Assembly: GCA_038380435.1 (NCBI GenBank)
Contig: JAWZYU010000034.1
Span: 4,136,704 to 4,200,703, forward strand
Direction: 5' to 3'
Source: Ryuthela nishihirai
Taxonomy: Eukaryota > Arthropoda > Arachnida > Araneae > Heptathelidae
Length of the DNA: 64,000 nt
Of the stretch, positions 43,101 through 53,823 are shown in pieces. Made by a program: the position numbers and the translations under genes. Each line of letters opens with the position of its first letter. The first letter of the stretch is position 1. The notes beneath the pieces were generated by a model. That model saw nothing but the letters and a program-made list of their open reading frames with translations. It did not search any database and had not been told where the DNA came from.

Positions 43101-43674
43101 GTGAAAAGATGGCTCAGTCAGTAGCGCGCCAGACTCGTAATCTGCAGTTCTCAGGTTCGAGTCCCAGCTGGGTCAGCGTTGACTTATCTCCTCAAAACTC
43201 CCCGCCCTTCCTGTGGTCAGTAGGGGACACCGTTGGGCTTGGAAAGTCCGCCGTCCATCAATTGGAACGTTAAGCCGTGGTTCCGTATACATGAGAACCA
43301 TATTCTGTGCAGGTTAAAGAACACGCTGGATGGCCTTGACGGGGAGGCTACCATCTGTCTCCCAACAGCTGTTCCAATGATAATCAACCGTAGTGTTCGG
43401 ATACTTTTCTGAGCGACTGTAGGTGGTCATATTATTTTGATACTAGATCGTGTGGGCTCACTCACGGAAATATTGAGCGTGTGCAGTTACCGTTCTTAGC
43501 AAACTGGAGCGTGTGCAGTACTGCACACGCTCCAGTTTGCTGTGAACGGTAGCTGGAGCGTGTACAGTTGCTGTACACACCCAACTTTCTCTGAGCCTTT
43601 GGGGTCCTTGTGACCTGGCCATTTAGCCCATGGTGTGCAAAAAAATGCCCCTCAGAGGTAAAACAACCCAACCC
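43101..43674 (+). mobile_element. SINE1 copy split by an M1 fragment
   Basis: Head, core and start of the tail body (to gctgttccaatg at about 43379), then an M1 fragment, then the end of the tail body (ccaactttctctgagcc to caacccaaccc). About 10 bp of SINE1 are missing at the break. Confidence 0.85.
43380..43577. mobile_element. M1 internal fragment without ends
   Basis: Runs from taatcaaccgtagtgttcgg through gagcgactg, ggtggtcatattattttgat and the 33-bp hairpin to gtacagttgctgtacac. It has no outer M1 termini and no TA duplication, so it did not arrive by ordinary M1 transposition; recombination or repair synthesis is more likely. Confidence 0.82.
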
Positions 43675-44104
43675 AACTAACCACTTAGCAATTGGACAGC
43701 TTCCACCCTAAATACAAAAGCAAAAATCACGAGAACACATTTTCAAACTTGCTTTTAGTAATTCGCCTTGTAATATTAATGGATTCCACATTATTTTTAA
43801 GTGCTGACATGAGTCCTTTCCCTTAAAAGCTTCCTATATACGGCTTTAAATTTGTACGTTGATAGTTGCCGACAGTTTCCTCAAACTGATGTCGTATGTA
43901 ATTAAAGTTCTACAGGTAAGTTAAACTTTTATTTATTGAATGCGTTGGCTTTTATACTTTCAATAACACAAGTTGAATTTCATAATATCCACGTAAATGT
44001 CAACATGTTTGTATCGTTTAAAGATGTTTGCTATTTGCTTTCTCAGGGTATGCATGCAGAATGTATTGTTAGAATGAATTGGGATATTAAGCAGTTCATT
44101 CGAG
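43675..44104. other. Unassigned stretch
   Basis: No gene or repeat recognised. Confidence 0.4.
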
Positions 44105-45003
44105 TGTACTATGAGTTTAATGGCCAGGTCACAAGGACCCCAAGGACTCAGAGAAAGCTGGGGAAGGGGTCCACAGGGCAGCTTTAAGGAGACAGATGGC
44201 TGCCTTTTCGTCGAGTTCGTCCAACATGTTCTTTAACGTGCACAGAGTATGGTTTTCCAGCACACGGAGCCATGGTTTCATATCTCATAGGACGGAGGGC
44301 AGCCTTACCGAGACCATCGGCGTTCCCTCTCTCACCTAGAGCAGACTGGGGTTTATCGGAAAACCTGGGTTGGGTTGTTTTACCTTTGAGCGGTACTTTT
44401 TTTGCACATAATGGGCTAAACGGCCAGGTCACATGGACCGCGAAGGCTCAGAGTTGGGTTGGGTTGTTTTACCTCTGAGCGGCACTTTTTTGCACACCAA
44501 GGGGCTAAATGGCCAGGTCACATGGACCCCGAAGTCTCAGAGAAGGTTGGGAGAGGGGACCCACTGGAATAGCTGTTGGGAGACAGATGGTAGCCTCCCG
44601 TCAAGGCCATCCAGCGTGTTCTTTAACGTGCACAGGGTATGGCTGTCCTGTACACGGGGCCATGGCTTAACGTCCCATCCGACGGACGGCGGATTTTCCA
44701 AGACCATCGGTGTCCCCTACTGACAGTAGAAGGCTCAGAGAAGGTTGGGGGATGGGACCCACTGGAACAGCTGTTGGAAGACAGATGGTAATCTCCCGTC
44801 AAGGCCATCCAGCGTGTTCTTTAACCTGCACAGAACATGGCGTCCCATCCGACGGACGGCGGCATTTCCAAGCCAATCGGTGTCCCCTACTGACCGTATG
44901 CAGGGTGCGGAATTTTGCGGAGATAAATCTCAACGCTCACCCAGCTGGGACTCGAACCTGGGAACTGCAGATTATGATCCAGGCGCGCTACACACTCAGC
45001 TAA
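44105..45003 (-). mobile_element. Cluster of SINE1 pieces, same orientation
   Basis: Four minus-strand pieces: a diverged tail/core at 44105-44365, a 70-bp tail at 44386-44454, a tail plus core at 44455-44731, and a tail, core and head at 44732-45003. Joins fall at ctcagag/ttgggttg and cagtag/aaggctcag, neither being the 169-bp junction. The last head ends in ctacacactcagctaaacg. Confidence 0.85.
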
Positions 45004-45860
45004 ACGATCGCCTCCTTTTAAAAAACAAAATCTCTGGCAGAATTTCCGACTTCAGTAAATTGATTGGACAGGTGAGTGGTAAAACTTCCTCATTCTCAAA
45101 CAGCAACGAAAGGTCAATGGTTGTGGAAGGTGTTTCCGTGGGAACAGTTGACTGCGGCTCATGAGATTAAAGGATTCTTTGAAAGGAAAAAATTTCAGAC
45201 TTTTAGAGGGAAACAGATAACGGTAAAATATAAACTAAAAGACAAAAAAAATTAACGGGTAAAAGCTGATTTTTAGCTTTTTATTTTTTGTTGAAAGTGC
45301 AAAATAATATTGGATGATCTTCTGCTCAGTAGGGCGGGGGTGGCTCAGTCGGTAGCGCGCCAGGCTCGTAATCTGTAGTTCCCAGGTTCGAGTCCCAGCT
45401 GGGTCAGCGTTGAGATTTATCTCCGCAAAATTCCCCCGCCCTGCCCACGGTCAGTAGGGGACACCGATGGGCTTGGAAAGGCCGCCGTCCGTCGGATGGG
45501 ACGTTAAGCCGTGGCCCCGTGTATGGGAGAGCCATATCCTGTGCACGTTAAAGAACACGCTGGATAGCCTTGACGGGAGGCTACCATCTGTCTCCCAACA
45601 GCTGTTCCAGTGGGTCCCCTCCCCCAACCTTCTCTGAGCCTTCGGGGTCCATGTGACCTGGCCATTTAGCCCATGGTGTGCAAAAAAAGTGCCGCTCAGA
45701 GATAAAACAACCCAACTTCTGCACAGTTTATGGGAATAAAAAAATGAATCTTGGTCATGCCCCAGTTGTCTGTCAGTTGACGTAAGAAGGCAAAAGATTG
45801 CATCTTCGTTACGAAACGTTGTATATCAGTCGACCAGACTTTTTTTTTTACTTTTTTTTT
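45004..45860. repeat. Inverted duplication, left arm
   Basis: The segments 45110-45330 and 45716-45845 reappear inverted at 48383-48610 and 47868-47995. Shared landmarks: gttgactgcggctcatgaga, tcagacttttagagggaaac, gttgtctgtcagttgacg, gcaaaagattgcatcttcg. A SINE1 occupies the same position in both arms. Confidence 0.88.
45331..45715 (+). mobile_element. SINE1 copy, full length, in left arm
   Basis: 385 bp with target-site duplication cttctgctcagt (45319-45330) and cttctgcacagt (45716-45727), one difference. Its counterpart in the other arm is at 47996-48382. Confidence 0.93.
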
Positions 45861-45986
45861 TGGAAGGCCTAACAACTAGACCATTTTATTAAACAAAAAA
45901 CGTGATATTCAATTGAACTTCTGCGCTTTGAGTTTTGTTTCGCAACGACTCTGGAATGTCCGAATCTGTCATTTCCATTTTCAAAT

Positions 45987-46264
45987 TGGGTTGTTTTACC
46001 TCTGAGCGGCACTTTCTTTGTACACAATAGTCTAAATAGCCAGGTCACAAGGACCCCGAAGGCTCAGAGAAGGTTGGGGGGGGGGGATCACTTGAAAAAG
46101 CTGTTAGGAGACAGATGGTAACCTCCCATCAAGGCCATCCAGAGTGTTCTTTAACGTGCACAGGGTATGGCTCTCATGCACACAGGGCCACAGTTTAACG
46201 TCGCATCCAAAGGACGGCAGTCTTTTCACGATCATCGGTGTCCCCTACTCACCGAGGGTAGGAT
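45987..46264 (-). mobile_element. SINE1 copy, 5'-truncated
   Basis: Minus-strand, tail ttgggttgttttacctctg to the core ctactcaccgagggtagg. No head. It directly precedes the LINE tail. Confidence 0.85.
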
Positions 46265-46856
46265 GAGACTATGTATAACAGAAGTAAAAAACTTATGAAA
46301 CAGTGGGAATTAACGGGAAAAAAATCGAGTGTAATAAAAGGCTGTGAACTAAATTTTCTAGGCATACTCTCTTTTCACAACCTTTACAAATACAGCATCA
46401 CTTTAAAATATTTTTTTGATAATCAATTTAAATCTAAAATCTCTCATGGGAAAAACACAAGGTTACAAACCAAAAATTATTTCCAACTTCCAAAAATATT
46501 AAACAATTACGGGAAATGTACATGGGCATATACAATACCTTACGTGTTCAATCAATTGCCAAGGGAAATTATTTTATTAAAGAGATTTAAAGAAATCAAA
46601 AATAAGACTAAAAATTTTCTTCTAGGCACTAAATTTTAAATAAAAATTTGAACCACCACAATGGAGCTTCCACTGAAAATCACAATTAATTCGATGACAT
46701 TGTTTTAAACTATATCTTATGTATTTTCATGTAACATTATTCTTCTTCTCTCCTGCAGATAAGCAGATGCTTTGCGGGTCATTTGTTTAAACTTTTTTAT
46801 AACTAACATGAATATGAATAAAGATTATTATTAAAGATTAAAGAAGATAAAGAAAG
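46265..46856 (+). mobile_element. LINE 3' end of a second type
   Basis: An open frame of 123 codons is followed by a short 3' region with aataaag and a simple tail (attattaaagattaaagaag). The protein end differs from the LINE of copies A-C, so this is another non-LTR family, resembling CR1/L2/Jockey-type C-termini. Confidence 0.7.
46271..46639 (+). pseudogene. C-terminal fragment of a non-LTR reverse transcriptase
   Basis: Contains SFHNLYKYSITLKYFFDNQF, NTRLQTKNYFQLPK and IPYVFNQLPREI with a lysine-rich end NKTKNFLLG. The pattern NTR, then a FNxLP box, then a FK-type end is usual downstream of the RT domain in CR1/L2/Jockey-type LINEs. The catalytic domain is absent because the copy is 5'-truncated. 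Confidence 0.65.
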
Positions 46857-47325
46857 TCGCGAAGATCATATTTAAAAAAAAAATGCCAGAAGTAATAAGA
46901 GTAGAATATTTTATTGTTTATGATGTTAGAATGAGGGTAAAAATTATGAACATTCAAACCAAAAGGTTTATGGCGTAGTCGTTCTCTTCAGATCGCCGAC
47001 AAAAGATTTTCATTTACTACTAGTATTGATGTAGTATGACGCGAGTCGTACTACATCAATACTACGACTCGCGTCATTTTTATTAAAGCCTGCTAAAATC
47101 TACAAGATTCTAATCAATGAAATTAACCGTAATGTAAAGTCCGGAAAGCGACTCCACGACACTATCCTGAAAGTGACATCTCCACACCAAGCTCGAGTCT
47201 TCAGAATGGCTACATATACACCAGCTGGATTCTTGACAGTGAATTCACGACACCAAGTTGGATTTTTTGGCAGTGAATTCATTACACCAAGCTTAATCGA
47301 CAACGTCAAACTCTCCCTGGAAACT
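46857..47325. other. Unassigned stretch with overlapping hairpins
   Basis: Holds two perfect but mutually exclusive stems: 47022-47036 with 47049-47063 (15 bp) and 47037-47050 with 47063-47076 (14 bp). Near 47166-47290 the words acaccaa, agctgga and gtgaattca recur. No gene supported. Confidence 0.6.
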
Positions 47326-47336
47326 CTTGTTTCTTA

Positions 47337-47809
47337 CAGCCGTGACCGAGTGGTTAGCGCGCTTGGCTGCTGATCTAAGGGACCTGGGTTCGAGCCCCGG
47401 ATAAGGCATGGATGTTCGTATTAAGGGGGCGGGGTTGGCTCAGTCGGTAGCACGCCAGGCTCGTAATCTATAGTTGCCAGGTTCGAGTCCCAGCTAGGTC
47501 AGCGTTGAGATTTATCTCCGAAAAATTCCCCGCCCTGCCCACGGTCAGTAGGGGACACCGATGGGCTTGGAAATACCGCCGTCCGTCGGATGGGACGTTA
47601 AGCCGTGGCCCCGTGTGCGGGAGAGCCATACCCTGTGCACGTTAAAGAACACGCTGGATAGCTTTGACGGGAGTCTACCATCTGACTCCCAACAGCTGTT
47701 CCAGTGGGTCCCCTCCCCCAACCTTCTCTGAGCTTTTGGGGTACATGTGACCTGGCCATTTAGCCCATGGTGTGCAAAAAAGTGCCGCTCAGAGGTAAAA
47801 CAACCCAAC
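47337..47809 (+). mobile_element. Chimeric SINE: SINE2 head joined to full SINE1
   Basis: Begins with the SINE2 tRNA-like head (gtgaccgagtggttagcgcg, gggttcgagccccgg, gcatggatgttcgta) for about 85 bp, then a complete SINE1 from gggggcggggttggctcag. The pair is flanked by cttgtttctta at 47326-47336 and 47810-47820, a perfect 11-bp target-site duplication. No duplication brackets SINE1 alone, so both parts appear to have inserted as one unit with two A/B-box promoters in tandem. Confidence 0.88.
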
Positions 47810-47867
47810 CTTGTTTCTTAAACAACAAACAGGAGTTGAAAGAACCAGGAACCTTCACATACAAAAC

Positions 47868-48615
47868 CACTTTTCAGAGCACCTACTGATATGCAACCTT
47901 TCGTAATGAAGATGCAATCTTTGCCTTCTTGCGTCAACTGACAGACAACTGTGGCATGACCAATATTTATCTTTCCAATCCTATAAACTGAGGAGGGTTG
48001 GGTTGTTTTACCTCTGAGCGGCACTTTTTTTGCACACCATGGGCTAAATGGCCAGGTCACATGGACCCCGAAGGCTCAGAGAAGGTTGGGGGAGGGGACC
48101 CACTGGAAAGCTGTTGGGAGACAGATGGTAGCCTCCCGTCAAGGCCATCCGGCGTGTTCTTTAACGTGCACAGGATATGACTCTCCCGCACACGGGGCCA
48201 CGGCTTAACGTCCCATCCGACGGATGGCGGCCTTTCCAAGCCCATCGGTGTCCCCTACTGACCGTAGGCAGGGCGGGGAATTTTGCGGAGATAAATCTCA
48301 ACGCTGACCCAGTTGGGACTCGAACCTGAGAACTACAGATTACGAGCCTGGCGCGCTACCGACTGAGCCACCCCCGCCCCTATATAAACTGAGGAGAAGA
48401 TCATCCAACATTGTTTTTCTCTTTCAACGATAAATGAAAAGTGAAAAATCAACTTTTAGTCGTTAATTTCTTTTTTTGTTTATATTTCTCCGTTATCTGC
48501 TTCCCTCTAAAAGTCTGAAATTTTGTTACTTTCAAAGAATCCTTTAATCTCGTGAGCCGCAGTCAACTGTTCCCACGGGAACACCTTCTACAACCATTCC
48601 AACTTTATTAATTAT
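47868..48615. repeat. Inverted duplication, right arm
   Basis: Inverted counterpart of 45004-45860, separated from it by about 2 kb. Order in reverse: unique segment, SINE1, unique segment, exactly as in the left arm. Arms have diverged by point changes and small indels. Confidence 0.88.
47996..48382 (-). mobile_element. SINE1 copy, full length, in right arm
   Basis: Perfect 14-bp target-site duplication tataaactgaggag at 47982-47995 and 48383-48396. The duplicated site is homologous to the one around 45331-45715. Confidence 0.94.
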
Positions 48616-48619
48616 TCTG

Positions 48620-49200
48620 AAGTTTGGCTTTTTTCATCTGTGCTTGGAGCAGTTTTTTCTTTTTTCCTTTGAACTTCATTCTCAAAGAGCTTTCATTAAT
48701 GACGTTCTTCGGTTGTGTAATTCTTGTTGGCGAGTTTCCACCTCAGGCATTTGATCTTTTGGACTTAATTCACGTGACCAAATTTGAATTTTTATCTGAA
48801 GCTTCAATTTGGAGCCTACGTAATAATGCCATGAGTTAAGAAGCATTCGCGGAAAAGCTGCGTCTTTCTTTTCGTAATAATTTCAACTTTTTATAATATT
48901 ATTTCTTTACTCCAACATAATTCATACTACATCAATTTTCTTAGAATTCTTTTATTTCTAAAAGTGTTTTCTTCATTTTCTCATTTTAATCCAGTAAACG
49001 TTGACTGCTGATTTTTAGGCCTAGCTTTATAATATGCTGGTGAGTAATTATTAAAATTCTTAAATTAGAAAAATCTTTAATGTATGACGAAAGAGTATTA
49101 GGGAATTAAAAAATAGAATTTCAATCGAGATCGACTTCGTAAAATATTTGCATAAATCCAGGGCCGTCTTAAGACATGGGCACACTGGACACTTGCCCAG
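48620..49200. other. Unassigned AT-rich stretch
   Basis: No repeat of the local families; a 71-codon open frame at 48624 has no motif. The last part (49163-49205, gggccgtcttaagacatggg then cacttgcccaggggccccc) is a recognisable hAT-like terminal style but is unpaired. Confidence 0.4.
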
Positions 49201-50416
49201 GGGCCCCCACGATTCTCATCATCTTCATCATCATCATCAGTAGCCATGGGCTACGGAGGTCCAACTAGACCGTGCAGTTTAATTCTCCAAGCATATCTGT
49301 CCTGAGCTACATCTACTGCATTCGGCCACTGCACACCAATTCTAACAAGGTCCTGTTTGACATTGTCTGCCCACCGCATCCTAGGTCTCCCCCTCCTTCT
49401 GAGGCCTCCAGGCACACTGTTCATAACCCTATTCGCCAATCTATAATTATCCATACGGGCATCATGGCCAAACCAACGGAGTCTCTCTCTGCACAATATG
49501 CTGTTTAAAGGAGGTTGCAGACTCCTTTGCCTAACCTCATCATTAGTTACAAAGTTAAACCACCTAATACCCAAGATACTACGTAAGCATCTAGAATCAA
49601 AAGCATCTAGTTTCCTGTTATCTTGTTTACACAGCGTCCAAGTTTCACTACCATAACTAACCCTAGAAAGAACCAAACTATTATACAGTCTAATTTTAGT
49701 CTTTTGGTGTATACGTCTATTTCTCCACACTCTCCATAAATAATAAATTAATACCCCCTCAAGCAGCTGCTTGCCACAGAGGTCTGACTGGAGCCTGTCA
49801 GTTTATATGCCAAAATAGAAGGTCTGAGAGGATGGCAGGATCTCAGCAGAAAAACGACACATACATCCATGCCTTACCCGGGGCTCGAACCCAGGTCCCT
49901 TAGATCAGTAGCCAAGCGCGCTAACCACTCGGCCACGGGACGGCATCCATAGATTCTTAAAAGTCCCAGCAGCAATCCCTATTCGTCTGTTAATCTCATG
50001 CCGCATATCACCATTATCTGTTACGTAGCTCCCAAGATAATTAACCTGTGACACCTGCTCAAGACTGCAACCATTCAGATTAACTGAATCACAAACTGCC
50101 TGACCAATTTTCATCACTTTAGTTTTCTCTCTGTTTATAACCAAACCTACTCTACTACCAGTCTCATCAACAGCTCGAATGAAAGAGTTCATCTCATCAA
50201 CATCATTCGCCAAAAGGGCTAAATCATCAGCATAATCTAAATCAGAAATTTTCATATCTCCAGCCCATTTAAGGCCAAAATCTTTCCCTTGAAGTGAATT
50301 TCGCATAACATAATCAATAACCAAGCTAAAGAGAAAAGGAGACAAAATGCACCCTTGTCGAACACCAGAAGTAATGCTAAACCAATTGCTACAAGCCTTA
50401 CCAACTTTCACACACT
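49201..50416 (-). mobile_element. LINE copy C, 3' part, split by SINE2
   Basis: Minus-strand copy of the LINE seen at 18957-22850. The segment 49905-50411 encodes GVRQGCILSPFLFSLVIDYV and DLDYADDLALLANDVDEM, the YADD catalytic box of non-LTR RT. The segment 49251-49730 encodes YGSETWTLCKQDNRKLDAFD, RLRWFGHDARM and MRWADNVKQDLVRIGVQW. The 3' end is a (cat)n tail at 49212-49240. The 5' side ends abruptly at a SINE1 head fragment. Confidence 0.92.
49739..49945 (-). mobile_element. SINE2 inserted in LINE copy C
   Basis: Full SINE2 whose removal restores the LINE order seen at 21060-21100 (cactctccata-gattttt). The flanks share tccata (49733-49738 and 49946-49951). This fixes both SINE2 ends. Confidence 0.92.
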
Positions 50417-50537
50417 GACCGTGGGCAGGGCGGGGAATTTTGCGGAGATAAATCTCAACGCTGACCCAGCTGGGACTCGAACCTGGGAACTACAGATTAC
50501 AAGCCTGGCGCGCTACCAACTAAGCCACCCCCGCCCC
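50417..50537 (-). mobile_element. SINE1 head fragment
   Basis: Minus-strand head and start of core (ctgaccgtgggcagggcg to ccacccccgcccc) without tail body. Missing the 3' part is unusual for a retroposed copy and suggests later deletion or recombination with the LINE. Confidence 0.88.
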
Positions 50538-50905
50538 TCTCTATATAAAGGAGTCTAATATTGATCGTCATGGTAGAAATGTTTCCATTTGAAGTGCAAA
50601 ACCTCCCTCTCTTTATCTACTATTAACGTTCAATAAGAGCAAAGACGCTGAATGGCGAGCTGAATGGCCACTCACATAAAGAGAACTTTATGTGAGTGGC
50701 AACAATGCATTCAAGAACAAAAAGAAGATGACGTCATGATGAAGGCCTTCACCTGATGACGCAATGCAGAAACACACGACACCTGAGTGCCTCCTACATC
50801 GAGTGACGGGATTCGAATTTGTTATAATGTAGTTCTTAGTTCTTAATAATGAGTGAAAAATGAATCTCTTAATCAAGCCCGTCCCGATTTTGATAATTCA
50901 TGGTA
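50538..50905. other. Unassigned stretch with a perfect hairpin
   Basis: At 50667-50681 and 50686-50700 lies a perfect 15-bp stem (gccactcacataaag) with loop agaa. It is not flanked by TA and matches no other repeat here. Otherwise nothing recognised. Confidence 0.6.
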
Positions 50906-50997
50906 CAGTCGCTGAAAAAAATATCCGAACACTACGGTGTGACACGAAGGTTGCCAGATCACTAACCATAGTGTTTGGATATTTATTTGAGCGATTG
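50906..50997. mobile_element. M1 MITE, minimal form
   Basis: Only 92 bp: cagtcgctgaaaaaaatatc, then tgacacgaaggttgcc and tttgagcgattg, flanked by TA. Most of both arms is deleted. Confidence 0.85.
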
Positions 50998-51579
50998 TAC
51001 AAACAAAAAATTAGTAGTAGTCCCAAATTTTGAATCATCCATTTTGTTTGAATTTATACTGTTAGAAAGTTCTAAAGTCATGAAATGAACTTTATTCTCT
51101 TTAGAGTAAAGAGGGTTCCATATTCTTTAGAAGAGATTCTACCTCGGTTGGAATTTGAAGTTATGAATTGATGAACTTGCGTCAGATACCTTAGCGACCT
51201 GGAGTATGGTCTTCGCTACTGATTATAGTTGCTTAACTCAAATGATCAGATTTTCAAAACTGAAAATGAGGAAATATTCTGGTAGTTTTGTGGGAAAAAT
51301 GCGTTTTGCCGATGAGTGGGATTCGAACCCACGCCTCTCATTACTATCTGGTAGGCCTGACCACTTCCTGATATCCACTAAGCTACCACAGATCTATCAT
51401 ATATCGGCTTAGTTGTAACCTTTTTAAAACCATTGACCTTATCACTCGTGGCGCCATCTATGAGCATGAAAGGCACATAATCCAACATTGCTCCATATAC
51501 AGATATTAAATTAGCAAGTCACTCATGCTAAAATGTTATTAATACAATAAACAATCAATAATAATTTCACAGATAAATT
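50998..51579. other. Unassigned stretch with one tRNA-like segment
   Basis: On the minus strand 51398-51310 reads tggtagcttagtggatatc (A-like) and gtgggttcgaatcccactc (a good T arm with B box), ending gcc. The ends do not pair as an acceptor stem, so it is more likely a tRNA-derived repeat or a decayed tRNA than a working gene. Confidence 0.45.
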
Positions 51580-51811
51580 GTTGGTCAGTAAGGGACGCCG
51601 ATGGTCTTGGAAAGACCGCCGTCCGTCGGATGGGATGTTAAGCTGTGGCCCGTGTGCATTAGAGCCATACTCTCTGCACGTTAAAGAAACACTGGATGAC
51701 CTTGACTGGAGGCTACCATCTATCTCTCAACAGCTGTTCCAGTGGGTTCCCTCCCCCCCATACAAACTTCTCTGAGCCTTCGGGATCCTTGTGACCTGGC
51801 CATTTAGCCGG
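51580..51811 (+). mobile_element. SINE1 copy, 5'-truncated, tail end lost
   Basis: From ggtcagtaagggacgccg to ctggccatttagccgg, then a run of g. No head and no AACCC end. Confidence 0.85.
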
Positions 51812-52060
51812 TTAGAGGGGGGGGGGGGGAAAGCGTGGATCGATTTAATTAAATATAAAATCACAAATTAAAACACGCGGGAAAATTGTTTTACCCAATA
51901 TGAGCTTCATAAATTTTTAAGATTTTTTTGCCTTTCCTGGTACTCTAGCGAAACTGGCAGTTTTAATATACCTTATTTTAATATGAGACTTATTCTCTAA
52001 CGATAGCATTATTTCAGAGAGGGACAAAAGTGGAACAGTTTCTGTAAAGAGGGACATTTA

Positions 52061-52850
52061 CAGTCGCCCAAAAAAATATCCGAACACTGTGGTTGATAAC
52101 AGAATTCAAAAAAATATCTGGCAACGATTTTTTTTTAGAAATTAGTGATCTGGCAACCTTCGTGTCACGTGATTACAGAATTCAGGAAAAATATCTGGAG
52201 CGTGTACAGCAACTGTACACGCTCCAGTTACCGTTCACAGCAAAATGGAGCGTGTGCAATTACTGCACACGCTCCAGTTTGCTGTGAACGGTAACTGCAC
52301 ACGCTCAATATTTCCGTGAGTGAGCCCACACGAGCTAGTATCAAAATAATATGACCACCTACAGTCGCTCAAAAAAGTATCCGAACACCATGGTTGATTA
52401 CAGAATTCAGACACCGATGGGCTTGGAAAGGCCGCCGTCCGTCGGATGGGACGTTAAGCCATGGCCCCGTGTGCGGGAGAGCCATACCCTGTGCACGTTG
52501 AAGAACACGCTGGATGGCCTTGACGGGAGGCTACCATCTGTCTCCCAACAGCTGTTCCAGTGGGTCCCCTCCCCCAACCTTCTCTGAGCCTTCGGGGTCC
52601 TTGTGACCTGGCCATTTAGCCCATGGTGTGCAAAAAAGTGCCGCTCAGAGGTAAAACAACCCAACCCAACCCAACAGAATTCAGAAAAAATATCTGGCAA
52701 CGTTTTTTTTTAGAAATTAATGATCTGGCAACCTTCGTCTCACGTGACACGAAGGTTGCCAGATCACTAATTTCTAAAAAAGTCGTTGCCAGATTTTTTT
52801 TCTTAATTCTGTAATCAACCATGGTGTTCGGATATTTTTTTGAGCGACTG
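52061..52850. mobile_element. M1 MITE, long form carrying a SINE1
   Basis: TA-flanked. The left part has both hairpins (52196-52300), then an internal M1 start at 52366 that is interrupted by SINE1, then the rest of a short palindrome with centre gtctcacgtgacacg and the right end gagcgactg. Confidence 0.9.
52411..52673 (+). mobile_element. SINE1 inserted in M1, 5'-truncated
   Basis: Starts in the core at acaccgatgggcttgg and ends caacccaacccaaccca. Perfect 11-bp target-site duplication acagaattcag (52400-52410 and 52674-52684). The tail shows three AACCC units, so the 3' end is a short simple repeat. Confidence 0.95.
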
Positions 52851-53287
52851 TACGTGTCCCGCCTGTCTTTCCGGAGAAAAAAGGACACGAACCCTAAAAT
52901 AGGGACGTAGAGTGACCTATGAAATTCCCAATCTAAAACGTTCTTTAGTGTATGTAACACAGTATCAAAAGATGCTTTATACGTAAGGGAATGCTTTATA
53001 CTAAGATCTAGAAAAAAAAAAGGTGGGGGGGGGAGGTGAGCAAAAGAAGCAATCGAGTCTGAAAAAGCTAAAACGGGTGGTGGCCGAAAAAACTTGATTT
53101 CTATTTTAATGTAACATTTTCCAGTTCGTTTCAAAAGTTATTAAAACACATGTTGAGAAATGCGTAAAATATGCAAATTTTAATAAATTTTGACCATTAT
53201 TACCCTTACTAACGTTCTCAAAGGGGACAAGAAACATACTTTTTTACCTCATCCCCCATAACCTTTCCCACAGATTTTCATAGAATT
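52851..53287. other. Unassigned stretch
   Basis: No gene or local repeat; a g-rich run (gtgggggggggaggtg) at about 53023. Confidence 0.4.
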
Positions 53288-53295
53288 CTCTAGAC

Positions 53296-53815
53296 CACCA
53301 AACCAAACGAGCGGCTAGTCCAACGAGCGGCTAGCGGGCCGCATACGGGCCGCACAAGGATTTTTGTGGCCCGTGAACGAGTTTTTACTTGAAATTTTAA
53401 ATAAATATCTGTAATCCACCTTATAATTTTTGGTCAACTTATATCACTTTACTTGGTATGCAATCTTCAACTTCCTCATTCTATAAAGTTTAAAAAACGT
53501 TCTTAAGCCGTTCGGCAAACTTCTGAAACCTTTTAAGTGAGGTGCAGCCTCATCAAACAAATGTTTTTATGAAGCTGCAGTAATAAGAAGCATCTAACGA
53601 GAGCACGAATCACTCTCACTGCGCATGCGTATGGCTAGGATTTTTGCCAGATAAAACTAAATGCTAAAGAAAAGATCATTTTGTTCTCCGCTGTGGATAT
53701 TTGGTGATATAAAAATAGGACAGGTTAGGTGGTGTCCTATTCTTTTTTTTGGCCCCCGAAATATTGACAAAAGAAAAAAAATGGCCCGCGGTCTTAGAGA
53801 AGTTGGACAGCACTG
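53296..53815. mobile_element. hAT-like non-autonomous element
   Basis: The right end in reverse reads cagtgctgtccaacttctct and continues with gaccgcgggccat. The left side has gtccaacgagcggctagcgg and gggccgc. Flanks ctctagac (53288-53295) and ctttagac (53816-53823) could be an 8-bp target-site duplication with one difference. No transposase is seen. Confidence 0.65.
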
Positions 53816-53823
53816 CTTTAGAC

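Noticed and set aside
45331..45420. tRNA genes at the many SINE1 and SINE2 heads
   Set aside because: A and B boxes are present, but the acceptor ends do not pair properly and each head is followed by the same SINE body; several have target-site duplications. They are SINE promoters.
52655..52673. AACCC repeats as interstitial telomere sequence
   Set aside because: The usual arthropod telomere word is TTAGG. Here the AACCC words are always at the SINE1 3' end and inside its target-site duplication.
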